Source of the DNA: Isoptericola sp. BMS4
GTDB lineage: Bacteria; Actinomycetota; Actinomycetes; Actinomycetales; Cellulomonadaceae
NCBI RefSeq assembly: GCF_011634835.1
Contig: NZ_SIRP01000001.1
Span: forward strand, 496,001-560,000
DNA: 64,000 nt
Direction of reading: 5' to 3'
Shown: one piece after another, positions 42,337 through 52,150 of the stretch
Layout of the letters: every line of letters starts with the position of its first letter
Numbering within the stretch: the stretch's first letter is position 1
Notes under the pieces: generated by a model
Told to the model about the DNA's origin: nothing
Seen by the model: only the letters and a program-made list of their open reading frames with translations
Database searches by the model: none
Made by a program: the position numbers and the translations under genes

Positions 42337-44010
42337 ATGACCGACACCCTGCACCGCACGCCCGGCCCCACCCCGACGGCCGGCCGTCCCGCGGCGGGGC
42401 GCGTCGTCGAGGTCACCGGAGACCCCCTGACCGTCGACGACGTCGTCGCCGTCGCCCGCCACGACGCCACCGTGCGCCTCACCGACCGCGCCCTGGCCGC
42501 CATGGCCGCGAGCCGCGCCGTCGTCGAGGACCTGGCCGGCGACGTCCGCCCGCACTACGGCGTCTCCACCGGCTTCGGCGCGCTCGCCCGCCGCCACATC
42601 CCCGCCGACAAGCGGGCCCAGCTCCAGCTCGGCCTGGTGCGCTCGCACGCCGCGGGCAGCGGCCCCGAGGTCGAGCGGGAGGTGGTGCGCGCGCTGCAGC
42701 TGCTGCGCCTCGCGACCCTCGCCACCGGCCGCACCGGCGCACGCCCCGTCGTCGCCGAGACGTACGCCGCGATGCTGAACGCCGGGCTCACGCCCGTGGT
42801 GCACGAGTACGGGTCGCTCGGCTGCTCCGGCGACCTCGCACCGCTCGCGCACGTCGCCCTCGCGGCGCTCGGGGAGGGATCGGTGCACGATGCCGACGGC
42901 GAGCTCCGCGACGCCGGCGAGGCGCTCGCGGCCTGCGGGATCGCGCCCCTCGAGCTGCGCGAGAAGGAGGGGCTGGCCCTCATCAACGGCACCGACGGCA
43001 TGCTCGGCATGCTGTGCCTCGCGATCCACGACCTGCGCGGCCTGCTCACGACGGCGGACGTCGCGGCGGCCGCCAGCGTCGAGGCGCTGCTCGGCTCGGA
43101 CGCGCCGTTCGCGGAGGACCTGGTGGCGATGCGTCCGCACCCGGGGCAGGCGGCGTCGGGCGCGAACCTGCGCGCGCTGCTCGCCGGGTCGCCGGTGGTC
43201 GCGAGCCACCGGACGTACGACGACGACGGCCGCCCCGAGTGCACCCGCGTGCAGGACGCCTACTCGCTGCGCTGCGCCCCGCAGGTGCACGGCGCCGCGC
43301 GGGACACCCTGGACCACGCCGCCGCCGTCGCGGGGCGGGAGCTCGCTGCCGCCATCGACAACCCTGTCGTCACCGTGGACGGGCGGGTGGAGTCGAACGG
43401 CAACTTCCACGGCGCGCCCGTCGCGTACGTGCTGGACTTCGTGGCGATCGCCGTGGCCGACGTCGCGTCCATGTCCGAGCGGCGCACGGACCGCTTCCTC
43501 GACGCCGCCCGGAACGACGGGCTGCCGCCGTTCCTCGCCGACGACCCGGGCGTCGACTCCGGGCTGATGATCGCCCAGTACACCGCGGCCGGCATCGTGA
43601 GTGAGCTCAAGCGGCTCGCCGCGCCCGCGAGCGTCGACTCCATCCCGTCGTCCGCGATGCAGGAGGACCACGTGTCCATGGGCTGGGCCGGCGCGCGCAA
43701 GCTGCGCCGCGCCGTCGACGGACTCGGCCGCGTGCTCGCCATCGAGCTCATGACCGCCGCCCGCGCCCTCGACCTCCGCCTCGACGACTTGTCAGACCCT
43801 GCGCGAGCTATGCACCGCGCTCAGCCTGACAAGTCGCGGACCGAGGGGGCCGCAGCCGGGACCGGGGCGGCGCACGCCCTGATCCGCTCGGTGGTCGACG
43901 GCCCCGGCCCGGACCGGTTCCTCGCCCCCGAGATCGACGCCGTCACCCGCCTCGTGGCCGACGGCGAGGTCGCCGCCGCCGCGAGCGCCGCCGTCGGCCC
44001 GCTCCGCTGA
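42337..44010 (+). CDS. hutH: Histidine ammonia-lyase
   Basis: 557 residues. It deaminates histidine to urocanate. The HAL/PAL core is intact: [13 protein letters not shown] (catalytic Tyr about residue 74) and [14 protein letters not shown] with the cofactor-forming triad Cys163-Ser164-Gly165. The Cys variant of the usual Ala-Ser-Gly is allowed in this family. [13 protein letters not shown] closes the active site. Near the C-terminus, about residues 483-500 are encoded by a 52-bp hairpin that interrupts the usual ALDLR-to-GTGA spacing. First gene of hutH-hutU-hutI under a probable IclR repressor. Confidence 0.93.
   Translation: MTDTLHRTPGPTPTAGRPAAGRVVEVTGDPLTVDDVVAVARHDATVRLTDRALAAMAASRAVVEDLAGDVRPHYGVSTGFGALARRHIPADKRAQLQLGLVRSHAAGSGPEVEREVVRALQLLRLATLATGRTGARPVVAETYAAMLNAGLTPVVHEYGSLGCSGDLAPLAHVALAALGEGSVHDADGELRDAGEALAACGIAPLELREKEGLALINGTDGMLGMLCLAIHDLRGLLTTADVAAAASVEALLGSDAPFAEDLVAMRPHPGQAASGANLRALLAGSPVVASHRTYDDDGRPECTRVQDAYSLRCAPQVHGAARDTLDHAAAVAGRELAAAIDNPVVTVDGRVESNGNFHGAPVAYVLDFVAIAVADVASMSERRTDRFLDAARNDGLPPFLADDPGVDSGLMIAQYTAAGIVSELKRLAAPASVDSIPSSAMQEDHVSMGWAGARKLRRAVDGLGRVLAIELMTAARALDLRLDDLSDPARAMHRAQPDKSRTEGAAAGTGAAHALIRSVVDGPGPDRFLAPEIDAVTRLVADGEVAAAASAAVGPLR
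43785..43836. repeat. 52-bp hairpin element inside hutH
   Basis: CGACTTGTCAG (43785-43795) and CTGACAAGTCG (43826-43836) are perfect 11-bp arms. The 30-nt interior continues the symmetry imperfectly (CTGCGCG against CGCGCTCAG). The arms are visibly less GC-rich than the flanking gene. The element encodes an extra stretch of about 17 residues near the C-terminus, and translation stays in frame. Confidence 0.65.
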
Positions 44011-44035
44011 ACCCCCGTACCCGAAGGAGACGACG

Positions 44036-45718
44036 ATGACTCACGACCTCGGCACCCCGGTGCCGGTCCGTGCCCCGCGCGGCACGACGCTCACCGCCCG
44101 CAGCTGGCAGACGGAGGCCCCGCTGCGGATGCTCATGAACAACCTCGACCCGGAGGTCGCGGAGCGCCCGGACGACCTGGTCGTCTACGGCGGTACCGGC
44201 CGGGCCGCCCGCGACTGGCCGAGCTACCACGCCATCGTGCGCACCCTCACGACGCTGGCCGAGGACGAGACCCTCCTGGTGCAGTCCGGCAAGCCGGTCG
44301 GCGTGCTGCGCACGCACGAGTGGGCGCCGCGCGTGCTGATCGCCAACAGCAACCTGGTCGGCGACTGGGCGACGTGGCCGGAGTTCCGGCGCCTGGAGGC
44401 CCAGGGCCTGACGATGTACGGGCAGATGACGGCCGGGTCGTGGATCTACATCGGCGCGCAGGGGATCCTGCAGGGCACGTACGAGACGCTCGCCGCGGTC
44501 GCGGCGAAGAGGTTCGGGGGCACGCTCGCCGGGACGCTGACGCTCACCGGCGGCTGCGGCGGCATGGGCGGCGCGCAGCCGCTCGCGGTCACGCTCAACG
44601 GCGGCGTCTGCCTGGTGGTCGACGTCGACCGGTCCCGCCTGGAGCGGCGGGTGCGCGAGCGCTACCTCGACGAGGTCGCGACGGACCTGGACGACGCCGT
44701 GCGGCGGGTCGAGGCGGCGAAGGCCGAGCGGCGCGCGCTGTCGGTGGGCGTCGCCGGCAACAGCGCGTTCATGGTCCCCGAGCTGCTGCGGCGCGGCGTG
44801 GAGGTCGACGTCGTCACCGACCAGACGTCGGCCCACGACCCGCTGTCGTACCTGCCGCTCGGCGTCTCGGTCGACGAGTGGCACGACTACGCCGCAGCCA
44901 AGCCCGAGGAGTTCACGGACCGGGCGCGGGAGTCGATGGCGCGGCACGTGGAGGGCATGGTCGGCTTCGGTGACGCGGGCGCCGAGGTGTTCGACTACGG
45001 CAACTCCATCCGCGACGAGGCCCGCCGCGGCGGCTTCGACCGCGCCTTCGACTTCCCCGGCTTCGTGCCGGCCTACATCCGGCCGCTGTTCGCGCAGGGC
45101 AAGGGGCCGTTCCGCTGGGCCGCGCTGTCCGGCGACCCGCGCGACATCGCCGCCACCGACAGGGCCGTCCTCGACCTCTTCGGTGACGACGACCACCTGC
45201 ACCGCTGGATCCGCGCCGCCCAGGAGCGCGTCGCGTTCCAGGGACTGCCCGCGCGCATCTGCTGGCTCGGGCACGGCGAGCGCGACCGTGCCGGGCTGGC
45301 GTTCAACGACCTCGTCGCGAGCGGCGAGGTCAGCGCGCCGGTCGTCATCGGGCGGGACCACCTCGACTCCGGGTCGGTCGCCTCGCCGTACCGGGAGACG
45401 GAGGGCATGGCGGACGGCTCCGACGCCATCGCCGACTGGCCGTTGCTCAACGCGCTGACCGCCGCGTCGTCGGGCGCCACGTGGGTGTCGCTGCACCACG
45501 GCGGCGGCGTCGGCATGGGCCGCTCGATCCACGCCGGGCAGGTGTCCGTCGCGGACGGTACCGACCTCGCGGCCCAGAAGCTCGCGCGCGTGCTGTCCAA
45601 CGACCCGGGGCTCGGCGTCCTGCGGCACGTGGACGCCGGGTACGACGACGCGGCGGCCGCCGCCGCGCGTGGCGGGCTGCGCGTGCCCATGCTGGAGACC
45701 GAGCCACGGGAGGCGTGA
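44036..45718 (+). CDS. hutU: Urocanate hydratase
   Basis: 560 residues, the normal length for HutU (about 550). It converts urocanate to imidazolonepropionate using tightly bound NAD. Clear family stretches: [34 protein letters not shown] near the N-terminus, [22 protein letters not shown], the NAD-binding [18 protein letters not shown] and [13 protein letters not shown], then [15 protein letters not shown]. Preceded by GAAGGAG, 25 bp after hutH, and followed by hutI after a single base. The second enzyme of the hut operon. Confidence 0.96.
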   Translation: MTHDLGTPVPVRAPRGTTLTARSWQTEAPLRMLMNNLDPEVAERPDDLVVYGGTGRAARDWPSYHAIVRTLTTLAEDETLLVQSGKPVGVLRTHEWAPRVLIANSNLVGDWATWPEFRRLEAQGLTMYGQMTAGSWIYIGAQGILQGTYETLAAVAAKRFGGTLAGTLTLTGGCGGMGGAQPLAVTLNGGVCLVVDVDRSRLERRVRERYLDEVATDLDDAVRRVEAAKAERRALSVGVAGNSAFMVPELLRRGVEVDVVTDQTSAHDPLSYLPLGVSVDEWHDYAAAKPEEFTDRARESMARHVEGMVGFGDAGAEVFDYGNSIRDEARRGGFDRAFDFPGFVPAYIRPLFAQGKGPFRWAALSGDPRDIAATDRAVLDLFGDDDHLHRWIRAAQERVAFQGLPARICWLGHGERDRAGLAFNDLVASGEVSAPVVIGRDHLDSGSVASPYRETEGMADGSDAIADWPLLNALTAASSGATWVSLHHGGGVGMGRSIHAGQVSVADGTDLAAQKLARVLSNDPGLGVLRHVDAGYDDAAAAAARGGLRVPMLETEPREA

Positions 45719-45719
45719 C

Positions 45720-47000
45720 ATGCCGGAGGTCGAGCACCGCGAGCACGGCGCGACCCTGATCCTCGGGATCGGTGAGCTCACGACGAACGCGCCCGAGGCC
45801 GCCGGTGTCGACCCGGTCGACGACCCCACCGGCGTCGTCCGCGACGCCGCGCTGCTGCTCGACGGCGACGGCGTCGCCTGGGCCGGCCCGTCGGCCGACT
45901 GCGCGGGCGCCGTCGAGCGGGTCCTCGGCCGGGCGCCCGACCGGGTCGTCGACGTCGAGGGGCGCGCCGTCGTGCCCGGGTTCGTCGACTCCCACAGCCA
46001 CCTCGTCTTCGCCGGCGACCGGTCGGCCGAGTTCGAGGCCCGGATGGCGGGCCGCCCGTACGCCGCGGGCGGCATCCGCACCACCGTCGCGGACACCCGG
46101 GAGGCGTCGGACGACGACCTGCGCGCGACGTTGCGGCGGCACGTCCGGGAGGCGCGCGCCCAGGGCACGACGACGCTCGAGGTCAAGAGCGGGTACGGGC
46201 TCACCGTCGCCGACGAGGCGCGGTCCGTGCGGCTCGCGCGGGAGGTCACCGACGAGGTGACGTTCCTCGGCGCGCACGTCGTGCCCGCGGAGTTCGCCGA
46301 CGGCCCCGGCACGGCGCACACCCACGGGGCCGACGACTACGTCGACCTCGTGTGCGGCGACATGCTCGCCGCGTGCGCCCCGCACGCCCGCTGGGTCGAC
46401 GTCTTCTGCGAGACCGGCGCGTTCAGCCCGGAGCAGGCGCGGCGGATCCTGGAGGCGGGTGCGGCGGCGGGGCTCGGCGTGCGGGCGCACGCGAACCAGC
46501 TCGGACCGGGGGAGGGCGTGCGGCTCGCCGTCGACCTCGGCGCGGCCGCCGTCGACCACTGCACCTACCTGTCCGACGACGACGTCGCGGCGCTCGCGGG
46601 GTCGTGGGCCGACGGCGGGCCGGGTACCGTCGCCACCCTGCTGCCCGGCGTCGAGTTCTCCACCCGCCACCCGTACCCCGACGCGCGGCGGCTGCTCGAC
46701 GCCGGCGCCGTCGTCGCGCTCGCGAGCGACTGCAACCCCGGGTCGAGCTACACGAGCTCGATGCCGCTCATGGTGGCGCTCGCCGTCCGCGAGATGCGGA
46801 TGACCGTCGCCGAGGCCCTCTGGGCGGCGACGGCGGGCGGGGCGGCGGCGCTGCGACGGGACGACGTCGGGTTCCTGGCGCCCGGCGCGCGCGCCGACGT
46901 CGTCGTCCTCGACGCGCCCTCGCGCGTCCACCTCGCGTACCGCCCCGGTGTGCCGCTGGTGCACCACGTGTGGAGGGCCGGGCGGAGCCCGGCGGTGTGA
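45720..47000 (+). CDS. hutI: Imidazolonepropionase
   Basis: 426 residues, ATG 45720 one base after the hutU stop, with a GGAGG inside the end of hutU. It opens the imidazolone ring to give N-formimidoyl-glutamate. Amidohydrolase signatures: [17 protein letters not shown] (the HxH metal site), [51 protein letters not shown], and [18 protein letters not shown] with the late Asp. Third and last gene of the plus-strand hut operon. The enzyme for the next step (hutG) lies 3.8 kb away on the other strand. Confidence 0.95.
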   Translation: MPEVEHREHGATLILGIGELTTNAPEAAGVDPVDDPTGVVRDAALLLDGDGVAWAGPSADCAGAVERVLGRAPDRVVDVEGRAVVPGFVDSHSHLVFAGDRSAEFEARMAGRPYAAGGIRTTVADTREASDDDLRATLRRHVREARAQGTTTLEVKSGYGLTVADEARSVRLAREVTDEVTFLGAHVVPAEFADGPGTAHTHGADDYVDLVCGDMLAACAPHARWVDVFCETGAFSPEQARRILEAGAAAGLGVRAHANQLGPGEGVRLAVDLGAAAVDHCTYLSDDDVAALAGSWADGGPGTVATLLPGVEFSTRHPYPDARRLLDAGAVVALASDCNPGSSYTSSMPLMVALAVREMRMTVAEALWAATAGGAAALRRDDVGFLAPGARADVVVLDAPSRVHLAYRPGVPLVHHVWRAGRSPAV

Positions 47001-47035
47001 GGCGAGGCCTCGCGGCGCGGCTCGTGGGGCCGGGA

Positions 47036-47755
47036 TCAGGCGGTGAGCGAGCCGCGCACGACCGAGTCGCCGGAGTGCGCGGGATCGCCGTCGAGCGGCT
47101 CCTCGGAGACGTCGACGACGGGGTAGGCGCCGAGGTCGAGGCCCTCCGGCACGTCGAAGCTTCCCTCGTCGCCCTCGAGGACGCCGAGGCTGACGAGCCC
47201 GCTCACGTCGGGGGTGAGCAGCCACACCTCGCGGTAGGTGCCGTCGGGCACGGGAGCGTCGAGAGAGACCACGATCTGGCGCTGCCCGTCCGCCGCCTCC
47301 GTCACGACGGCCTCGCCGGACGACCCCTGCCAGTCCGGCAACGGGTCCAGTGCGGCGGTCGCGACCGTCGTCCCGCCCGGCTCGGGAGCCCGCCTCTCCC
47401 AGAGCATGCCGCCGACGACCCCGAGGACCAGCGCGATGCACGCGGCGGCGGCCACCGGCTGCCAGGCGCGCCGCGCCCGCCGCACCGACACCTCGTCGCC
47501 CGGTGCCCGTCGCCCGGCGGTCGCGGGCACGTCGGTGGGCGCGACCTCGGCGCGCACCCGCTCCCAGACCTCCGGCGCCGGTGGCACCAGCTCGGGGTCC
47601 GCTTCCCGGGACCGGGCCACGGTCACGACCGAGGCGAGCTCCTGGGCGGTGCGCGCGCACGCGGGGCAGCCCTCGAGGTGGACGCGCTGCTCGGGTTCGA
47701 GCACGTCCTCGCCGAGGGCGTGGAGAGCGAGCGTCTCGTCATCGATATGTGGCAC
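47036..47755 (-). CDS. Anti-sigma factor (RskA-like, zinc-binding)
   Basis: 239 residues. The cytoplasmic N-terminus has the anti-sigma zinc motif HLEGCPAC (His26, Cys30, Cys33). A single membrane helix spans about 98-119 ([22 protein letters not shown]). The extracytoplasmic C-terminal domain (about 120-239) matches the RskA family: [38 protein letters not shown] and [26 protein letters not shown]. It would hold the sigma factor encoded immediately upstream (17-bp overlap) and release it after regulated proteolysis. Confidence 0.9.
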   Translation of the reverse strand: MPHIDDETLALHALGEDVLEPEQRVHLEGCPACARTAQELASVVTVARSREADPELVPPAPEVWERVRAEVAPTDVPATAGRRAPGDEVSVRRARRAWQPVAAAACIALVLGVVGGMLWERRAPEPGGTTVATAALDPLPDWQGSSGEAVVTEAADGQRQIVVSLDAPVPDGTYREVWLLTPDVSGLVSLGVLEGDEGSFDVPEGLDLGAYPVVDVSEEPLDGDPAHSGDSVVRGSLTA

Positions 47756-48359
47756 CGTCCACCTCCAATCGGTCGCGGAGCCGGATCAGGCTCCGTCGTA
47801 CGTGGCTCTTGACGGTACCGAGCGGTAGGTCGAGCTGGTGCGCGATCTGCGCATGGGTGAGGTCACGGAAGAACGCCAGGTGCAGGATCGTCCGACCCGG
47901 GTCGCCGAGCCGCCGGAGCTCGTCCTCGATGAGGATCCTGTCCGCGACACGATCCACGGCGGACTCCGGTCCGGGTGCGGGTGCTGACACGAGACGGGCG
48001 GCGTCCTCCGACCGGTGGACGCGGGAGCGGGCCTGGTGCGCGTCGGCGACCGTGTGGCGCGTGATGCCGACGAGCCAGGCCGGCAGGCGCGCCCGCTCGG
48101 GGTCGAACCCGGCCCGGCCCCGCCAGGCGGCGACGAACACCTGCTGGGTCACATCCTCGGCGTCGGTGCGGGAGCCGAGGGAGCGGAGCGCCATCGTGTG
48201 GACCAGCGCGGACCAGGTGCTGTAGGCCTCCGAGAGAGCGGACTCGTCGCCCCGGGCGAAGCGTCGTCCGAGCTGTCGCACGGCAAGGTCGGCGTCGTCG
48301 GGCGCGTCGTCGTCGGCGTTCAGGGCGCTTCCTCGGGCTCGGGCGGTGCACGGTGCCAC
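47739..48359 (-). CDS. ECF sigma factor (SigK-like)
   Basis: 206 residues from GTG 48359; a start further in (near 48320, after GAGGAA) is possible because the first 15 residues look non-conserved. Region 2: [43 protein letters not shown]. Region 4: [41 protein letters not shown], a clear helix-turn-helix. It is paired with the RskA-like anti-sigma gene downstream. Upstream, TACAAT at 48378-48383 (complement) is a good housekeeping -10. Likely targets are its own operon and the sortase/DUF4397 genes next door. Confidence 0.9.
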   Translation of the reverse strand: MAPCTARARGSALNADDDAPDDADLAVRQLGRRFARGDESALSEAYSTWSALVHTMALRSLGSRTDAEDVTQQVFVAAWRGRAGFDPERARLPAWLVGITRHTVADAHQARSRVHRSEDAARLVSAPAPGPESAVDRVADRILIEDELRRLGDPGRTILHLAFFRDLTHAQIAHQLDLPLGTVKSHVRRSLIRLRDRLEVDGATYR

Positions 48360-48437
48360 CGCTGACGGGCATGGTCGATTGTAGGAGGCGCGCCCGGAGC
48401 GGGACCACCGGGGGTACGGCGCGAGACGTCGGGGCCG

Positions 48438-49136
48438 TCATCGCTGCGGAGCCGCCGTCACCACGATGTTGTCCGAGTACGAGCGGGCGACGGGGTCCCA
48501 TTCGCCGCCGCAGGTCACCAGGACGAGACGGGCGTCACCGGTCCGGCCGAACAGACCGCTCCACGAGACGTCCGGCTTGAGGGTCGACCGCACCGAGGTC
48601 ACCGTGTAGTGGTGCGTCGTGCCGTCCTCGGTGCGGACGTGCACCGGGATGCCCGGCTCCGCACCGGAGAGCCGGGCGAACGGACCGACGCTGTCCTCGT
48701 CGTCGACGTGGGCGGCGATCACGGTGGCGCCGCCGGGGCTGCCGGGAGCCGGGCCGAACCGGTACCAGGCCGCCTCGTCCGCGGACTCGGGGAGCGCCAT
48801 GCGGCCCTGGTCGTCCACACCGGCCGCCAGCACGGGGACGTCGATGCGCAGGGCGGGGACCTCGACCCGCTCGGGTGCGGGCGGCGCCGGCGCGGGGGAG
48901 TCCTGGGCCGGACGCACCGGCACGTCGGGCCTGTCGACGGGCCTTCTCCCGGACGTGCCGGTGTCGGGCCCCGTGTCGGGCCTGGCGTGGGGAACGACGT
49001 CCGGCCTGGCGTCGGGGCCGGGCGCCCCGGACACGCCCGCGCAGCCGGTGAGCAGGAGGGCGAGGACGACGGCCACGCCGCGGGCGGGGACTGAGCCGGC
49101 CGCCCGCGACGTGGTGCTGCGGGACCGTGACGTCAT
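48438..49136 (-). CDS. Class E/F-type sortase
   Basis: 232 residues. The N-terminus has a lipoprotein-like signal (VAVVLALLLTGC, Cys32), then a Pro/Asp/Arg-rich linker with DxRPD repeats. The sortase beta-barrel starts near residue 90. Catalytic residues are His143 (VIAAHVDD), Cys209 (LVLVTCGG) and Arg218 (ARSYSDN). It would attach or process a surface protein, or act without an anchored substrate as several class F enzymes may. It overlaps the DUF4397 gene by 4 nt (ATGA), so the two are co-translated. Confidence 0.88.
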   Translation of the reverse strand: MTSRSRSTTSRAAGSVPARGVAVVLALLLTGCAGVSGAPGPDARPDVVPHARPDTGPDTGTSGRRPVDRPDVPVRPAQDSPAPAPPAPERVEVPALRIDVPVLAAGVDDQGRMALPESADEAAWYRFGPAPGSPGGATVIAAHVDDEDSVGPFARLSGAEPGIPVHVRTEDGTTHHYTVTSVRSTLKPDVSWSGLFGRTGDARLVLVTCGGEWDPVARSYSDNIVVTAAPQR

Positions 49137-50041
49137 CGACGGTGCTGGTCCTGCGCCACAGGCTGCTGAGCGCTCTCGCGTGCGTGCCTGCGCATCGCGC
49201 TGACGAGCCCGACCGCCGACGCCAGGATGAGGGCCCCCACGAGCGTGCCGCCCACGACCAGCGCGATCGGCGCGAAGTCGCTGTTCCGGGCCTCGGGGCC
49301 GGCTGCGAGTCCCGACACCCCGGCAGGGACGCCGTCCGGCGAGGAGTGGAGCCCGTCGATCGTCTGGGTGGCCAGGGCCAGCGTGTCGTCGTCGAGGCTG
49401 CCCCACGCGTACGCGATCGTGCTGACCCCGTCGGCGACCTCGATGTCGGCCGGGCCCAGCACGGGCTCGGTGGTGCCCGCGGCGGCGACCGATGCCGAGA
49501 CCGTGCCCGCGGGGAGGTCGAGAACGTCCTCGTCGGGGTTCTCGAGCCCGCTGATGACGGCCTCGCCACCGGCGAGCACGTCGACGGCCGGTGCCGCGGC
49601 CACGTGCCGTACGGTCAGGCGCCCTTCGCCCGCTGCGGTCGCGGACGTGTCGTTGGTGAAGAGCGTGGCGGTCGGCTGCCCGTCGGCGTCCAGGTGTGCC
49701 ACCGCCGTGTAGTTCCCGCCGCCCTCGAGCTCGAGGTCGATCGGCCCGATCACGGGGTCGCTGGTGTCCTCGGCGTCCGGTGCGGTGACGGCGACGGAGT
49801 AGGTCCCGGCCGGCAGGTCCAGCGGGCCGGCCATGTCGCCGGGCTGGAAGTCGTCGACGGTGACCTCGTCGTCCACCCAGACGTCGACCGGGGTGTCGGG
49901 TACCCCGTGCATGACCGACAGGACGGCGCCGTCGTCGGTGTCGGCGGCCGCCGGCGCGGCCAGGCCGACGACGGCCAGCCCCAGCGCCGCGAGAGAGGTT
50001 GCTCCCACGAGAGCGACGTTGCGTCGTGCGGTGCGTTCCAT
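49133..50041 (-). CDS. DUF4397 surface protein with C-terminal membrane anchor
   Basis: 302 residues from ATG 50041, chosen because GGAGG lies 5 nt upstream (frame open to 50092). A signal peptide ends at APAAA-D (about residue 35). Two DUF4397-type beta-sandwich units follow: VLSVMHGVPDTPVDVWVDDEVTVDDFQPGDMAGPLDLPAGTYSVAV and, in the second, LTVRHVAAAPAVDVLAGGEAVISGLENPDEDVLDLPAGTVSASV. A membrane helix (IALVVGGTLVGALILASAVGLV) and a basic tail close the protein. No LPXTG-like motif is seen before the helix, although the next gene is a sortase. Probable exported adhesin or envelope protein. Confidence 0.85.
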   Translation of the reverse strand: MERTARRNVALVGATSLAALGLAVVGLAAPAAADTDDGAVLSVMHGVPDTPVDVWVDDEVTVDDFQPGDMAGPLDLPAGTYSVAVTAPDAEDTSDPVIGPIDLELEGGGNYTAVAHLDADGQPTATLFTNDTSATAAGEGRLTVRHVAAAPAVDVLAGGEAVISGLENPDEDVLDLPAGTVSASVAAAGTTEPVLGPADIEVADGVSTIAYAWGSLDDDTLALATQTIDGLHSSPDGVPAGVSGLAAGPEARNSDFAPIALVVGGTLVGALILASAVGLVSAMRRHARESAQQPVAQDQHRR

Positions 50042-50249
50042 CGTGTCCTCCAGGTCGTGGACCCCGGTGGCCCGGGTGTCTCGTACTGACACCCCTGCTT
50101 CCGCCGGACGGCCGTTCCCGGATGCATCTGGTTGAGATCCTGATCACTTTCCTGTCGAGACATGTCCGAAAGGCTCCTCCCGGTGCCGGCCGGCAGCTCG
50201 AGCGCGCGACGTGCCGGTGGCTGCCGTGGCGCGGGGTTACCGTCGAAGG

Positions 50250-50735
50250 ATGCTCTCCGCGCCGGGTGGCGACCACGGCTTCCGCGGGTCCGGGCCGTCG
50301 GCCGGCCGGCGGATCAGCGCTCGGGCGTACGCAGGGCTGGTCGTGCTCGCCGCGGCCGCCGACGTCGTCTGCGTGCTGGGTCTCGGACTGCTCGGCGTCG
50401 TCACGGTCGCGCCCGGCGGCGTATGGCTGCCGCACGTGACCTGGCCGTTCGTCGTCGCCGCGGCGGTCGGTTGGCTCGCGGCACGAGCCTGGCGGCGCCC
50501 GTGGCGCCTCTGGCCCACGGGCGTCGTGGTGTGGGGCTGCACGTGGGCCGTCGGGGTCGCGCTCCGTGTCCTCGTCGACCGAGGCGTCTTCCCGACGTTC
50601 CAGATCGTGTCCTTCGGCTTCCTCGCCGCGACGATGCTCGGATGGCGCGGTGCTCTGGCGCTCGCCGGGGTCCTGCGCCCCGCACCTCCGCGGGTCACCG
50701 TCCAGATGGACGAGGACGACGGGTCGCCGACGTAG
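50250..50735 (+). CDS. DUF3054-like membrane protein
   Basis: 161 residues from ATG 50250, which follows TACCGT by 6 nt and has no spaced Shine-Dalgarno, so it is probably leaderless (frame open from 50211). Four hydrophobic helices: AGLVVLAAAADVVCVLGLGLL, VTWPFVVAAAVGWLAARAW, TGVVVWGCTWAVGVALRVLVD, and TFQIVSFGFLAATMLGWRGAL. The layout and the FPTFQIVSF-type loop match DUF3054. Function unknown. It lies between the DUF4397 operon and hutG without a clear link to either. Confidence 0.8.
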   Translation: MLSAPGGDHGFRGSGPSAGRRISARAYAGLVVLAAAADVVCVLGLGLLGVVTVAPGGVWLPHVTWPFVVAAAVGWLAARAWRRPWRLWPTGVVVWGCTWAVGVALRVLVDRGVFPTFQIVSFGFLAATMLGWRGALALAGVLRPAPPRVTVQMDEDDGSPT

Positions 50736-50773
50736 CGCCACGTCCCGCGGCCGGGCCGGGGGCCCCGCCCGCC

Positions 50774-51736
50774 TCAGCCGGCCGAGACGTCCTCACGCCG
50801 CGCGGCGAGGCCGGCCAGCACCTCCAGCACGCACAGCGCGGCCAGGCGCACCGTGCGCCCGTCGGGGGCGTCCGCGGTCGCGTCCACCTCGGCGACGTCG
50901 ACGGACCGCACGCGCGGGTCCGACGCCGTGGCGCGGACCAGGGCCCGCAGCTCCCACGCCGCGAGCCCGCCCGGGACGCTCGCGGGGCACCCCGGGGCGA
51001 CGGAGCGGTCGCAGACGTCCACGTCGACGTCCACGTGCACCGGCCCCCCGCCGGCCCCGGCGATCCCGAGCGCCGAGCGCACGACGGCGTCCAGCCCGCC
51101 CGGGCCGCTGCGGTACAGGTGCTGGCGCAGGTCGTCCACGGTGACCACGGTGATCCCCAGGTCGCGCGCCCGCCGGGCGTAGGCGGCCGAGTTGGCGAAG
51201 TCCGCGATGCCGAGCTGCACGATCCGCGCCGGGTCCAGCCCTGCCTCGATCAGCCGCCGCACCGGCGACCCGTTGGAGACGCCGTCGCGCAGGTCGTAGT
51301 GGGCGTCGAACGTGACCAGCCCGGCCGTCGCGAGGTCGTCGCCCCACGCGCCCAGCGCCGTCGGCACCGTGACCGAGTTGTCCCCGCCGAGCGCCACCAG
51401 GGCGTGCGCTCGCGTCAGCGCGGACGCCACGGCCGCCCGCGTCCGCGCCTCGCCGTCGTCGCCGTCCGGCTCCTCCACGTCGCCGTGGTCGACGACGGCG
51501 AGCTCTTCCAGGTCGACCGGCGCGCCGACGGGCCCCGCGACGAGGGCGGGGCTGAAGCGGCGCAGGGCCTCGCGCACGGCGGCGGGGGTGGCGTGCGCCC
51601 CCGTCGGCGACAACGAGGTGCGCCACGTCGGGACGCCGAGCAGCGCGAGCCGGGCCTCGGCGGCGACGTCGGACGGCGGGGGCCAGGCTCCCGCGCGGGG
51701 CCAGAGCGGGTCGTGGGACAGCGGTGCGGCGTTCAC
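50774..51736 (-). CDS. hutG: Formimidoylglutamase (arginase/agmatinase family)
   Basis: 320 residues from GTG 51736, 6 nt after TACGGT, probably leaderless. Ureohydrolase manganese motifs are complete: LGGDNSVT (usually GGDHS; Asn in place of His), TFDAHYDLRDG, and HVDVDVDVCD. It would convert N-formimidoyl-glutamate to glutamate and formamide, the last step of this hut pathway. Family assignment is sure. The hutG role rests on the nearby hutHUI and on the absence of arginine genes. It is separated from hutI by the sigma/sortase island. Confidence 0.85.
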   Translation of the reverse strand: MNAAPLSHDPLWPRAGAWPPPSDVAAEARLALLGVPTWRTSLSPTGAHATPAAVREALRRFSPALVAGPVGAPVDLEELAVVDHGDVEEPDGDDGEARTRAAVASALTRAHALVALGGDNSVTVPTALGAWGDDLATAGLVTFDAHYDLRDGVSNGSPVRRLIEAGLDPARIVQLGIADFANSAAYARRARDLGITVVTVDDLRQHLYRSGPGGLDAVVRSALGIAGAGGGPVHVDVDVDVCDRSVAPGCPASVPGGLAAWELRALVRATASDPRVRSVDVAEVDATADAPDGRTVRLAALCVLEVLAGLAARREDVSAG

Positions 51737-51818
51737 CCGCCGACCGTACGACGCCTATGAGTCCCCTCACACACCCTGGGCCGGGCGTCGCGCGCCTGTT
51801 AGGGTCCCGTATTCGTGG

Positions 51819-51839
51819 GTTCGATACTCACCATCGAAC
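51819..51839 (+). promoter_or_regulatory. Inverted repeat upstream of the leader peptide
   Basis: GTTCGAT (51819-51825) and ATCGAAC (51833-51839) form a 7-bp inverted repeat with a 7-nt centre, 35 bp before the leader start codon. A -10-like GATACT overlaps it. It may be an operator or the 5' stem of the leader RNA. It belongs to the 414-bp region (51737-52150) with no long gene, which otherwise holds the leader peptide and two hairpins. Confidence 0.4.
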
Positions 51840-51874
51840 TTCTCGATCGATCCCGATCCCCGCATGGAGCACCC

Positions 51875-51961
51875 GTGAGCGTCAGCGTCCCCGTGAGGCA
51901 CCTCCTCACCGCGCGCCTCGTCGTCGACTTCCGTCGCGTCGCCAGCGCGCTGTGTCGCTGA
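51875..51961 (+). CDS. 28-residue putative leader peptide (cysteine-attenuation type)
   Basis: GTG 51875 with GGAG 5 nt upstream opens a 28-residue frame that ends VVDFRRVASALCR before TGA 51959-51961. The C-terminal pattern (Arg, then V-D-F/L, then R-V-A-S-A-L-C) matches the family annotated as 'putative leader peptide' in many actinobacteria. Cys is the penultimate residue. Two stable hairpins lie between it and the symporter gene. Stalling at the Cys codon when cysteine is scarce could change the downstream fold and let the transporter be expressed. Confidence 0.7.
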   Translation: MSVSVPVRHLLTARLVVDFRRVASALCR

Positions 51962-52084
51962 CCCCTCGCTGACCGCCGACGCCGGCGGCGCAGCCCCGAC
52001 CGTCACGAGCGGTCCCGGCCCGGTGGCCATCCCCGGTGCCCCGACCGCCACGGTCCCGCGGTGTCCCCGCATCCTGTCCCTCCC

Positions 52085-52131
52085 GGACGCCTGCCCGACG
52101 GCGTCCACCCTGTCCGGTGCCCTACGGCACC
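52085..52131 (+). promoter_or_regulatory. Candidate attenuator hairpins before the symporter
   Basis: Two stems follow each other: GGACGCC/GGCGTCC (52085-52091 with 52100-52106, 8-nt loop) and GGTGCC/GGCACC (52116-52121 with 52126-52131, 4-nt loop). The second ends 20 nt before the GTG of the symporter, close to its AGG ribosome site. Together with the upstream leader peptide they look like an attenuator or translation-control element. Confidence 0.5.
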
Positions 52132-52150
52132 CGAGGCGAAAGGCTCCCTC

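Noticed and set aside
43858-43869. Possible frameshift in hutH next to the hairpin insertion
   Set aside because: The frame stays open and conserved residues ([20 protein letters not shown]) resume after the insertion, so the gene looks intact.
47002-47013. Short GC palindrome after hutI as a terminator
   Set aside because: The 12-bp dyad has no loop or flanking features and is common by chance at this GC content.
51815-51831. tRNA T-arm-like sequence (GTGGG, TTCGATA loop, CTCAC)
   Set aside because: No acceptor, D-arm or anticodon arm can be placed around it. It overlaps a simple inverted repeat in the leader region.
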